This document shows positions 1 through 5,411 of a stretch of 7,874 nucleotides of DNA, one piece after another. A program made the position numbers and the translations under genes. Below the pieces are notes generated by a model that was not told where the DNA came from, ran no database searches, and saw only the letters and a program-made list of their open reading frames with translations. Origin of the DNA: JAMOAW01 sp039908535 (GTDB taxonomy: Bacteria; Pseudomonadota; Magnetococcia; Magnetococcales; JADFZT01); the NCBI GenBank assembly GCA_039908535.1, contig JAMOAW010000095.1:1-7874 (forward strand). The letters are read 5' to 3'. Positions within the stretch are counted from its first letter, which is position 1. Each line of letters starts with the position of its first letter.

Positions 1-1
1 A

Positions 2-226
2 AAAACCTTCCAAAATTTCAAAATTGGCTTTACTACGCAAAAGCCGTTTCAAAGCCCAATCAAAGCTGATCAACTGGCGTTGCTTCATAAATATGTTCCT
101 TTTATTACAGGGCTTCAGTACTCTTTGTTATATGGAGAGATTATCAGGAGTGCCTACAATATACCAGAAAAGAATCAGTATATGTATCCAGCAGGATCCT
201 TTGCAAAAGACAAGAGCAGATTATAA
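2..226 (+). CDS. C-terminal fragment of an unidentified protein, cut by the left edge
   Basis: Reading frame 2 is open from the first base to a TAA at 224-226, giving 74 residues with no start inside the window. The composition looks protein-like: mixed hydrophobic and charged residues, a helix-like stretch around QLALLHKYVPFI, then LYGEIIRSAYNIPEKNQ and a polar end, KDKSRL. An overlapping frame from 24 to 296 is longer and has a start codon, but it is rich in Cys, Arg and Ile and runs through the downstream hairpin, so I take it as a shadow. A G-rich hairpin with a following T-rich stretch begins about 40 bases after the stop, as expected at the end of a gene. I do not recognise the family, and no catalytic motif is visible in the fragment. 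Confidence 0.55.
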   Translation, partial: KTFQNFKIGFTTQKPFQSPIKADQLALLHKYVPFITGLQYSLLYGEIIRSAYNIPEKNQYMYPAGSFAKDKSRL

Positions 227-264
227 TTGGAAGAATTTACAAAATATGAGGAGCTGTGTAAAGA

Positions 265-300
265 TTGGGGGGCAATTCTACCCCCCAAGGTTTTGATTTT
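265..300 (+). terminator. G-rich hairpin with T-rich tail between convergent genes
   Basis: A perfect 8-bp stem, TTGGGGGG (265-272) against CCCCCCAA (281-288), encloses an 8-nt loop. On the plus strand it is followed by GG and then TTTTGATTTTT, resembling a Rho-independent terminator for the gene ending at 226. On the minus strand it lies about 50 bases beyond the pilin stop, with only a weak T stretch, so it may serve both genes imperfectly. The left arm and loop are nearly repeated at 7505-7521, so it may also be a copy of a dispersed palindromic element. Confidence 0.6.
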
Positions 301-338
301 TGTCTTACGGATACATTGACAACCTGATCAACCTCAAA

Positions 339-860
339 TTATGTTCCATTATAAGAGGAGGGTACTGCGAATTCAACTACGTAACTGCCACCCACTGTTC
401 CAACATCAACGCCGGTATAAGTTTCAGCAGTTTGGAACGCATTTTTAAGGGTTGAATCCAGTTCCACAGCAGACTCAGTAGAAATTGCCGTTTTAATATC
501 AATAGTCAAAGTAAGGATACTGGCCGATTGCGCAACATCTTTCGCTTCGAGAGTACCACCACCATAATTATAAACTTGTGGCAAGCCAGGAGGTAATACT
601 CCCCACCCTTTGGAGCTCCAGGTACCTTGTCCACCCGTAGAAACTTGCGTCACATCATTCGTATTCGCCCAATTATTTAACGCATTTTGGATCAATGGGT
701 TAATCCACTGCTGATAGGCCTTCATAGCTTCGCCCTTACGCATGGTGGTTCTACCTACGGCGATGGCAGAGACGATGAGGCCGATGATGACCATGACGAT
801 GGCGAGTTCCACCAGGGAAAAGCCTTTTTCTTTATGATGTTGAATTCTTTTAATGAACAT
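339..860 (-). CDS. Type IV pilin-like (pseudo)pilin precursor
   Basis: This 173-residue precursor carries the class III signal of type IV pilins and pseudopilins. A short basic leader (residues 1-13, ending KEKG) precedes FSLVELAIVMVIIGLIV. Gly13 is the prepilin peptidase site, Phe14 the N-methylated +1 residue and Glu18 the conserved Glu+5. The hydrophobic helix runs to about residue 35 and should anchor the subunit in the inner membrane and later form the fibre core. The remainder is a polar globular head rich in Gly, Thr, Ser and Asn. It has no cysteine, so the usual C-terminal disulfide loop is absent. The ATG has an AGGGAG ribosome-binding site (870-875) nine bases upstream. The gene diverges from three pilus-platform-like genes at 1078-3778, which suggests a common machine. 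Whether it is a major pilin, minor pilin or type II pseudopilin cannot be decided. Confidence 0.88.
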   Translation of the reverse strand: MFIKRIQHHKEKGFSLVELAIVMVIIGLIVSAIAVGRTTMRKGEAMKAYQQWINPLIQNALNNWANTNDVTQVSTGGQGTWSSKGWGVLPPGLPQVYNYGGGTLEAKDVAQSASILTLTIDIKTAISTESAVELDSTLKNAFQTAETYTGVDVGTVGGSYVVEFAVPSSYNGT

Positions 861-919
861 ATGAAGCTACTCCCTGTACTGATTTGTTAAATTTAAAAAT
901 ATTTTAAATACTAATTTTA

Positions 920-948
920 ATTGTATCACTATTATATAGAGTAGGCAA
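920..948 (-). promoter_or_regulatory. Candidate sigma-70 promoter of the pilin gene
   Basis: On the minus strand TTGCCT (943-948) is separated by exactly 17 bases from TACAAT (920-925), matching 4/6 and 5/6 of the -35 and -10 consensus. Transcription would start near 913, giving an untranslated leader of roughly 50 bases. The region is very AT-rich, so chance matches are likely. An overlapping alternative is TTTAAA-N18-TATAAT a little further upstream. Confidence 0.4.
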
Positions 949-987
949 CCCTATTTTAAATTTTTCTGCCAGGGTGTAAAATAAATC

Positions 988-1002
988 TGGCTTAAAATTT
1001 GC
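988..1002 (+). promoter_or_regulatory. Candidate sigma-54 (RpoN) -24/-12 promoter of the platform operon
   Basis: TGGC (988-991) and TTGC (999-1002) are separated by seven bases, the exact spacing of the RpoN consensus TGGCAC-N5-TTGC, and a C precedes the TGGC as preferred. The AC following the -24 core is TT here. Transcription would start near 1014, about 64 bases before the ATG at 1078. Pilus genes are often RpoN-dependent, which makes the site plausible. An enhancer-binding activator would be needed, and none is encoded in the window. Confidence 0.5.
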
Positions 1003-1041
1003 GATAAGAATAAGATTGAAACAATTGTAAATTTTTTTTGA

Positions 1042-1071
1042 GGAAACCGTTTCCGTGGATAGATTGATCCA
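1042..1071 (+). promoter_or_regulatory. Two adjacent inverted repeats in the operon leader
   Basis: GGAAAC-C-GTTTCC (1042-1054) is a 13-bp interrupted palindrome. TGGAT (1056-1060) and ATCCA (1067-1071) form a second small stem with a 6-nt loop, ending only six bases before the ATG at 1078. Both lie downstream of the predicted sigma-54 start, so they would be in the transcript. They could be a protein-binding site or weak hairpins affecting translation. The only Shine-Dalgarno-like bases, AGGA at 1041-1044, overlap the first repeat and are too far from the ATG to act directly. Confidence 0.3.
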
Positions 1072-1077
1072 AAAAAT

Positions 1078-1629
1078 ATGTTAAATTCCCTTCGCCCCCT
1101 CTTATTGCTTTTAAGCCGTTATTTTTATATTTTTTTGGCACTGCTGATTTGTGCGCTGTTGCCCTATTCCGCCCATTTTTCTATAGAGGCTTTTCGTGCC
1201 TATCAAAAGGCCAAAGAGGGGGTCGCAATGGCGGAAATCGTGGCTCAATATAATGACAAAAATCGAACTAAACTCAAAGAGTATAAAGAATTTCGTGCCA
1301 GTGTGGAAAAATTTAAAAACGAGGCGCAAGAGTCGCGTATTCTGGAGGAATATTGGGCACCTTATACGGTCAATTTTCAACATCGACTCGTTAATGTGTC
1401 AGAAATTCGCACTTTTTTAGAGAATACCCGGACCAGTACCCGCTATTATTTTCATCCAAAACATCTGGAAATCCTCTCTTTGTTTGCAACAGAACTGTTA
1501 CCCAAAAAAATCGTTGAGCAGATGTCAGGTAAAGGGAGATATACAGATAAGACGACCGAACCTTTAATCCCAGGTGAAAAGGTTTTGTTATCTTTGGAGG
1601 GGACCTATTGGGTCTTTCAAGCCCTATGA
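1078..1629 (+). CDS. Small bitopic membrane protein, possible PilO/GspM/MshJ-like platform component
   Basis: The 183-residue product has one N-terminal membrane segment (about residues 8-30, rich in Leu, Phe and Ile). A long charged helical stretch with coiled-coil character follows (about 36-92), then a mixed domain ending in strand-like segments (EKVLLSLEGTYWVF, 167-180). I recognise no family by sequence. The layout of one TM helix, a coiled coil and a small periplasmic domain matches the shape of PilO, GspM or MshJ. The next two genes look like PilM/N and PilP, among which a PilO-type partner would be expected. That assignment rests on context. The ATG is chosen because an in-frame stop lies at 1060-1062 and no upstream start exists. 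It has no clear ribosome-binding site. The 3' end overlaps the following gene. Confidence 0.75.
   Translation: MLNSLRPLLLLLSRYFYIFLALLICALLPYSAHFSIEAFRAYQKAKEGVAMAEIVAQYNDKNRTKLKEYKEFRASVEKFKNEAQESRILEEYWAPYTVNFQHRLVNVSEIRTFLENTRTSTRYYFHPKHLEILSLFATELLPKKIVEQMSGKGRYTDKTTEPLIPGEKVLLSLEGTYWVFQAL
1596..1602 (+). promoter_or_regulatory. Ribosome-binding site GGAGGGG favouring a TTG start at 1608
   Basis: This strong Shine-Dalgarno sequence lies inside the 3' end of the preceding gene. It is five bases from a TTG at 1608-1610 but 23 bases from the in-frame ATG at 1626-1628, whose ATGA overlaps the previous stop. The spacing favours TTG; the classical overlap favours ATG. The two products would differ by six residues. 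Confidence 0.5.
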
Positions 1630-3083
1630 AAAAAGCTTTTCTGGATCACCTCATTGTCGAGATGGAAGAGCAAAAATTTTTGCTCAAAAGACGGACGGCT
1701 CAGGAGCTTGTAGAGATAAAAGAAATCGTTGGAGATAAATGGCTGTTGACCGATTTTAAAGGGGCTCAGCCCCGCTTTATGTCGGTAGAGGCCCCGGTTC
1801 GTTATGCCGATGTCGTGGTACGCAAACGCATGTTAGAGGCTGGAGAAGCCAGCGATAACAGCCGCTTAATTACCCATTGGAAGCGGGCGCGTGGACCTGG
1901 GACGACAGAAATTTTTTATACCTTGATTGATGGAAATCATTTCAACCCCTATGAAGACAACTCTGCCGAAGACCCCCACCAACACCTGTTTTTTTCTGTC
2001 AATATCCTGCTTTATAGTGCATTGCGACACTATTCTGTCAAAAAGACCATAGCGGTTATTTTTGAACATGGTCGACATGTGGATTTTGTGGTGGGACGAG
2101 ATGGACAGGTTTTTGGGGCCAATCGAATCTCCAGCTATTCCGAAACGATCCAATCGAAAGAGTCATTGTCGGAATCTCTGGGTGCAGAATTGCGCATGCT
2201 ACATGAACATATTCAGAGACCTATTGAGCAATTGGTTTATTTTAATTGGTTGATGGGCGTAGAGGATGAAAAAAACAATACCGGGATCACCTCGTCTAGG
2301 ACCAGCCCCTCTTTTGCCACTTTTGGTGGGGAAACAACCAAACATAAAACAGCAGAAACCGGCTGGGGGCGAAGTGATCATCCAGAGTTGTCTCCTGAAA
2401 AAACTCGCTTACTGAATTCGGAATGGATTCGGAAACTGGCCGGAACATTTGGTGCTGAATGTGTGGTCCAAAAATCGCACATCTTTGACCTAAAAGAGAA
2501 TGCCTTTTTGGTCACCTCTCTTCCTGAATTAGTGAGATATCTTTCACATCACCAGGCAGTCTCAAATGGATTTGATCGATTTCAATATCAAGTTCAGCGG
2601 ATATTGCCGCATTTTATTATAATTTCATTTATGATTTTAACAGGATTTTTTATAGGTGGCATTTGGCTGCAAAACCAAGCCAACGCCCTAAATAGTCAGA
2701 TAATTCAATTGCAGGAAGTGAATCCAATGGAGATGAAAAATATTCAGCCTTTGGATCCTTCGTATAAAAATTTACTCACCTTTGTGACTAAGATGGATAA
2801 ATTAAAAGGGTCCATCTCGTTACAAAAAATTTTGACCGACCTTGGTCAATCTCGCACAAAAACATTATTTTTGGATCATATCATTGTTGATTATGATGAG
2901 CAAATTCAACTTTCTATAAACCTAAAGGGACGTATTGAATCTGGATTTGAGGATGCCAGCAAAGATTTGGAATCGTTTTTGTCCTCTTTACGTGATCGGG
3001 GCTTTGTGGTGGAAAAAAATGAATTTTCTACCGATGTCTCAAGGCTTACCTTTCTCATATATTTAAGGCAGGGATCTTCGTGA
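1608..3083 (+). CDS. PilM-PilN / GspL / MshI-like inner-membrane platform protein
   Basis: The 491-residue protein (485 from the ATG at 1626) has a cytoplasmic half resembling the actin-like fold of PilM, GspL and MshI. TIAVIFEHGRHVDFVVGRDG (147-166) sits where actin-like members have a DxG-type nucleotide loop followed by a beta hairpin. The aspartate is replaced (FEHG), so ATP binding is doubtful. A hydrophilic linker (about 225-270) leads on to the only membrane helix (about 335-354). Beyond it are a short coiled-coil-like stretch (Gln/Asn/Leu-rich) and a PilN/GspL-type ferredoxin-like periplasmic domain (about 395-485; SLQKILTDLG, then alternating strands and a helix). In pili and type II systems such proteins couple the cytoplasmic ATPase to the periplasmic and outer-membrane ring. 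The gene overlaps both neighbours by a few codons or less, indicating translational coupling. Confidence 0.75.
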   Translation: MGLSSPMKKAFLDHLIVEMEEQKFLLKRRTAQELVEIKEIVGDKWLLTDFKGAQPRFMSVEAPVRYADVVVRKRMLEAGEASDNSRLITHWKRARGPGTTEIFYTLIDGNHFNPYEDNSAEDPHQHLFFSVNILLYSALRHYSVKKTIAVIFEHGRHVDFVVGRDGQVFGANRISSYSETIQSKESLSESLGAELRMLHEHIQRPIEQLVYFNWLMGVEDEKNNTGITSSRTSPSFATFGGETTKHKTAETGWGRSDHPELSPEKTRLLNSEWIRKLAGTFGAECVVQKSHIFDLKENAFLVTSLPELVRYLSHHQAVSNGFDRFQYQVQRILPHFIIISFMILTGFFIGGIWLQNQANALNSQIIQLQEVNPMEMKNIQPLDPSYKNLLTFVTKMDKLKGSISLQKILTDLGQSRTKTLFLDHIIVDYDEQIQLSINLKGRIESGFEDASKDLESFLSSLRDRGFVVEKNEFSTDVSRLTFLIYLRQGSS

Positions 3084-3778
3084 AAGCCAAACAATTCGGT
3101 CTTGTTTCTGTGGCGATTCTCTTTGTTTCGATTTTTGGAACAGGGGGGTATCTTGGTTGGTTTTATAATAATAAGATCAACACATCAGAGGAAAATAATT
3201 CTTTTGATACAACGATGAAGCAAGTACCACAACTGGATACCGAGTCTTGGAAAATGATACAAAAATTTTCTGGGCAAATGGATCAATTACGCAATCCAGG
3301 TCGAATTTCCTCTTCAGTCATCAATCAAAATATGTTAGAGATGATCGGTTTTTCTGTACAGTCACTCAATAATGAGTCTGCTATAAGCAACGCCGCCAAG
3401 GTGGATTACACACAACGCATTGTCTCTATGGCTTATGTCTCTGGTATTGAACGTTATGCGGTAATAGACGATAAATTTTATCAAGAGGGAGATCTGTTGG
3501 AGGGAGAAGCCGATGCCCGTGTCCGCACCATTACCCAAAACCGAGTGTTGATCGCTGGCAAAGAGATTCGTCAGTGGGTGAATGTATTCAATCCAACAGG
3601 GCGTCCAGTTCAAGAAAAGAAAAAAGAGGGTGCTCCTGTTGAAAAAAAACAGGATGAGGTCATCTCCTCCTTCCCCAAAAAGGCCAACCCCACTACGACT
3701 AGTGACGATTTAGGCGAAACGATCAATGCCTTGAAAGGGTATTCTCAGATGATGGATGCGATGAAAAACAATAAGTAG
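3080..3778 (+). CDS. PilP / GspB / MshK-like bitopic periplasmic protein
   Basis: The 232-residue protein starts at a GTG whose GTGA overlaps the previous stop; CAGGGA lies about six bases upstream. One N-terminal membrane segment spans residues 7-28. A polar helical region follows, then a small beta domain (about 110-170) containing YAVIDDKFYQEGDLLEGE and NRVLIAGKEIRQWV. This has the 'I-x-G-x-x-Y-x-E-G-D ... v-x-x-I-x-x-x-x-V' pattern of the homology region shared by PilP, GspC, GspB and MshK, which contacts the secretin. The PDZ domain of GspC is absent. The tail is Lys/Pro-rich (176-205) and ends in a predicted helix (LGETINALKGYSQMMDAMKNNK region, 211-232). A secretin gene normally follows PilP or MshK but is not found here. 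Confidence 0.72.
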   Translation: MKAKQFGLVSVAILFVSIFGTGGYLGWFYNNKINTSEENNSFDTTMKQVPQLDTESWKMIQKFSGQMDQLRNPGRISSSVINQNMLEMIGFSVQSLNNESAISNAAKVDYTQRIVSMAYVSGIERYAVIDDKFYQEGDLLEGEADARVRTITQNRVLIAGKEIRQWVNVFNPTGRPVQEKKKEGAPVEKKQDEVISSFPKKANPTTTSDDLGETINALKGYSQMMDAMKNNK

Positions 3779-3847
3779 ACTTGATGTATATGTATCGGAA
3801 AAACAAAAATCAAGACCCTAGGGGGCTCATTCTCAAGGAACTCAGCC

Positions 3848-3913
3848 ATGGGTTTTGTTAATGATTTTTTGCCCGAAGGGCATTCTTATCTTCTGTATAA
3901 ATATTCTGGATAA
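3848..3913 (+). CDS. Possible 21-residue small protein or leader peptide
   Basis: An ATG at 3848 is preceded by AAGGA (3835-3839) with an eight-base spacer, the best ribosome-binding site in the 163-base gap between the platform genes and the next gene. The frame runs 21 codons to a TAA at 3911-3913. The peptide begins MGFVNDFLPEGHS and ends LLYKYSG; it has a balanced composition and no membrane segment. The stop lies 28 bases before the ATG at 3942, whose own ribosome-binding site is poor, so translation of this ORF could feed ribosomes to the next gene. It may equally be chance. The rest of the gap (3779-3847) shows no convincing promoter or terminator. Confidence 0.3.
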   Translation: MGFVNDFLPEGHSYLLYKYSG

Positions 3914-3941
3914 ACGAAATGGTATCTGTCATATTATAAAG

Positions 3942-4412
3942 ATGAAACAATCTATGCCTATTGAATTTGATCCATCACGTTTTCAAAATCTTCCTGCCCT
4001 GGCGATTTCAGATGCGGCTTGGCTGGCTGCGATTTCACCAGAGGCCATGGCCCGTTTTGTTCAAGAGGGGGTAGCGGCTGGGGTTCTCTCACCTCGCTCT
4101 TTAGGCCGACCAGTGGATTTGAGCATCTCCATAACCGAATTGGTGCAATTGGGGTTTGCATTATTGGGACGTAAAGAGGCCCAATTGGCCATGGAACGGC
4201 TTTTACATTCTTCTAGTGCCCCAAAACAAAATTTTTCTCCTGCACCCCTTGCCTCGCCACCGCCTATCGAAGAACTTCCAAAAGCAGATATACGAGAGAG
4301 AACTCCACAAAGAAAAACAGTAAAAATATCAACGATCAAAGAAAAATCCAAAAAGATTGAAAAGCCAAAAGCAAAAGCAAAAGAAAAAGTAAAAGTAAAA
4401 AAGAAAAAATAG
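3942..4412 (+). CDS. Unrecognised protein with Pro-rich linker and lysine-rich tail
   Basis: The 156-residue product has a compact N-terminal part (about 8-90) that looks all-helical and rich in Ala and Leu (AWLAAISPEAMARFVQEGV, ITELVQLGFALLGRKEAQLAMERLL). A Pro/Ser/Ala linker follows (about 91-114), then a basic tail (about 118-156) that is roughly half lysine and ends KAKEKVKVKKKK. No signal peptide or membrane segment is seen, so it is probably cytoplasmic. The tail may bind nucleic acid, membrane or an acidic partner. I chose the ATG at 3942; another ATG at 3954 is possible. The frame extends further upstream to a TTG at 3855, but that part is Cys/Ile-rich and resembles translated non-coding DNA. 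No good ribosome-binding site precedes either ATG. It is 48 bases from the CRP-GGDEF gene and probably co-transcribed with it. Function unknown. Confidence 0.65.
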   Translation: MKQSMPIEFDPSRFQNLPALAISDAAWLAAISPEAMARFVQEGVAAGVLSPRSLGRPVDLSISITELVQLGFALLGRKEAQLAMERLLHSSSAPKQNFSPAPLASPPPIEELPKADIRERTPQRKTVKISTIKEKSKKIEKPKAKAKEKVKVKKKK

Positions 4413-4460
4413 AATAATCATCATTCAATTAATTGGGAGATCTTTTTTTGGAGATTTGTC

Positions 4461-5381
4461 ATGTACTCAGGAACTAATTTTTTCTTTATGCGTGTTTTTG
4501 AATCATTGGATTATGATCTTTTGGAAGCCAATCTCAACCGATGCGTGGTGATGGAATTAAAAACAGGGGAAATTTTATTATCTCCTAATAATCAAAATTT
4601 TCATCTTTATGTGATTATTGAAGGACGTTTAAGCATCCATTTGGAGTCTTCCGACACCCCTGCCATAACTATGGTTCCCAAAGGAGGGTGTGTGGGGGAA
4701 TTGTCGGTCTTTGGCAGCATGACCACCACCGCTTTTGTCAAAGCCGATATCCTAACCCGTGTTTTGGCAATCGGTAAAAAACAGTTATGGGAAATGATGA
4801 ATGAGCATCCTCGAATCGCGGTTAATCTATTCAACATTTTGAGCGAGCGTATGCGTTTTAACAATGATATTTTAGTGGATAGCCAAAAAGATCGAAATTT
4901 AATCTATCATCACAGCCGAGTGGATTTCGTGACTGGGTTATATAACCGCAAATGGCTGGAAAAGAGTTTGAAACGGCTATTGACACGTTTTGAAATCGTC
5001 AATAATCCTTCTTCTATTTTATTACTACAATTAAAAAACTTTCAAGCGTATTTATCCACACATGGCCATTTTAAAACCGATGCGGCGTTGATCTCTCTAG
5101 TCAATTGTTTGACTGATGTGATTCGACCAGATGATTTTTTGGCCCGTTTGGACGAATATACCCTATTTGTTATTTTATATAATACTTCGATTGAGGGGGC
5201 GAATAGGGTTTCTAAACGGATAGAACAGGCTTTTAGCCAACACAAAGTGTTATTGGGAGATGGCACTCAATTACCCTCTCATCTGGTCTATATAGGGGCA
5301 GTGGAGATGAAACAGGGGGATGATGTTGAAGGATTGATTAAACGGGCTTTGGATGCCGTAAATGCTCTTCAAGATTCATAA
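4461..5381 (+). CDS. Cyclic-nucleotide-binding-fold plus degenerate GGDEF protein, possible c-di-GMP receptor
   Basis: The 306-residue protein has a GGAGA ribosome-binding site (4450-4454) six bases before its ATG. Residues about 12-130 form a CRP-type cNMP-binding domain (ELKTGEILL, VIIEGRLSIH, VGELSVFG). The phosphate-binding cassette keeps Gly79-Glu80, but the usual Arg-Ser before AxV is Thr89-Thr90, so classical cAMP binding is doubtful. No DNA-binding helix-turn-helix follows. Residues about 150-306 form a GGDEF domain beginning DFVTGLYNR (155-163) and including GHFKTDAAL (202-210). Both metal-binding aspartates of the DxD turn are changed (Gln190, Lys192), and the signature reads DEYTL (231-235), so cyclase activity is not expected. 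An RxxD (Arg222-Asp225) lies exactly five residues before the signature, as in c-di-GMP inhibitory sites. It likely acts as a cytoplasmic sensor or receptor, perhaps for the upstream pilus genes. Confidence 0.82.
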   Translation: MYSGTNFFFMRVFESLDYDLLEANLNRCVVMELKTGEILLSPNNQNFHLYVIIEGRLSIHLESSDTPAITMVPKGGCVGELSVFGSMTTTAFVKADILTRVLAIGKKQLWEMMNEHPRIAVNLFNILSERMRFNNDILVDSQKDRNLIYHHSRVDFVTGLYNRKWLEKSLKRLLTRFEIVNNPSSILLLQLKNFQAYLSTHGHFKTDAALISLVNCLTDVIRPDDFLARLDEYTLFVILYNTSIEGANRVSKRIEQAFSQHKVLLGDGTQLPSHLVYIGAVEMKQGDDVEGLIKRALDAVNALQDS

Positions 5382-5411
5382 AATACCAACACATTTAAAA
5401 ATGGCCTCCCT

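Noticed and set aside
24..296. 90-codon plus-strand frame at the left edge
   Set aside because: It overlaps a more protein-like frame open from base 2 to 226, has Cys/Arg/Ile-rich composition, and reads through the terminator-like hairpin.
687..890. Asp-rich plus-strand frame opposite the pilin start
   Set aside because: The acidic run is the complement of the pilin's hydrophobic helix; the pilin motif on the minus strand is unmistakable.
968..971. Minus-strand TGGCAG as a second sigma-54 promoter for the pilin
   Set aside because: The -12 position reads TTTA instead of TTGC; the required GC is missing.
3867..3879. TGCCC-GAA-GGGCA hairpin as a terminator
   Set aside because: The stem is only 5 bp and the T run precedes rather than follows it on the plus strand; it also falls inside the small ORF.
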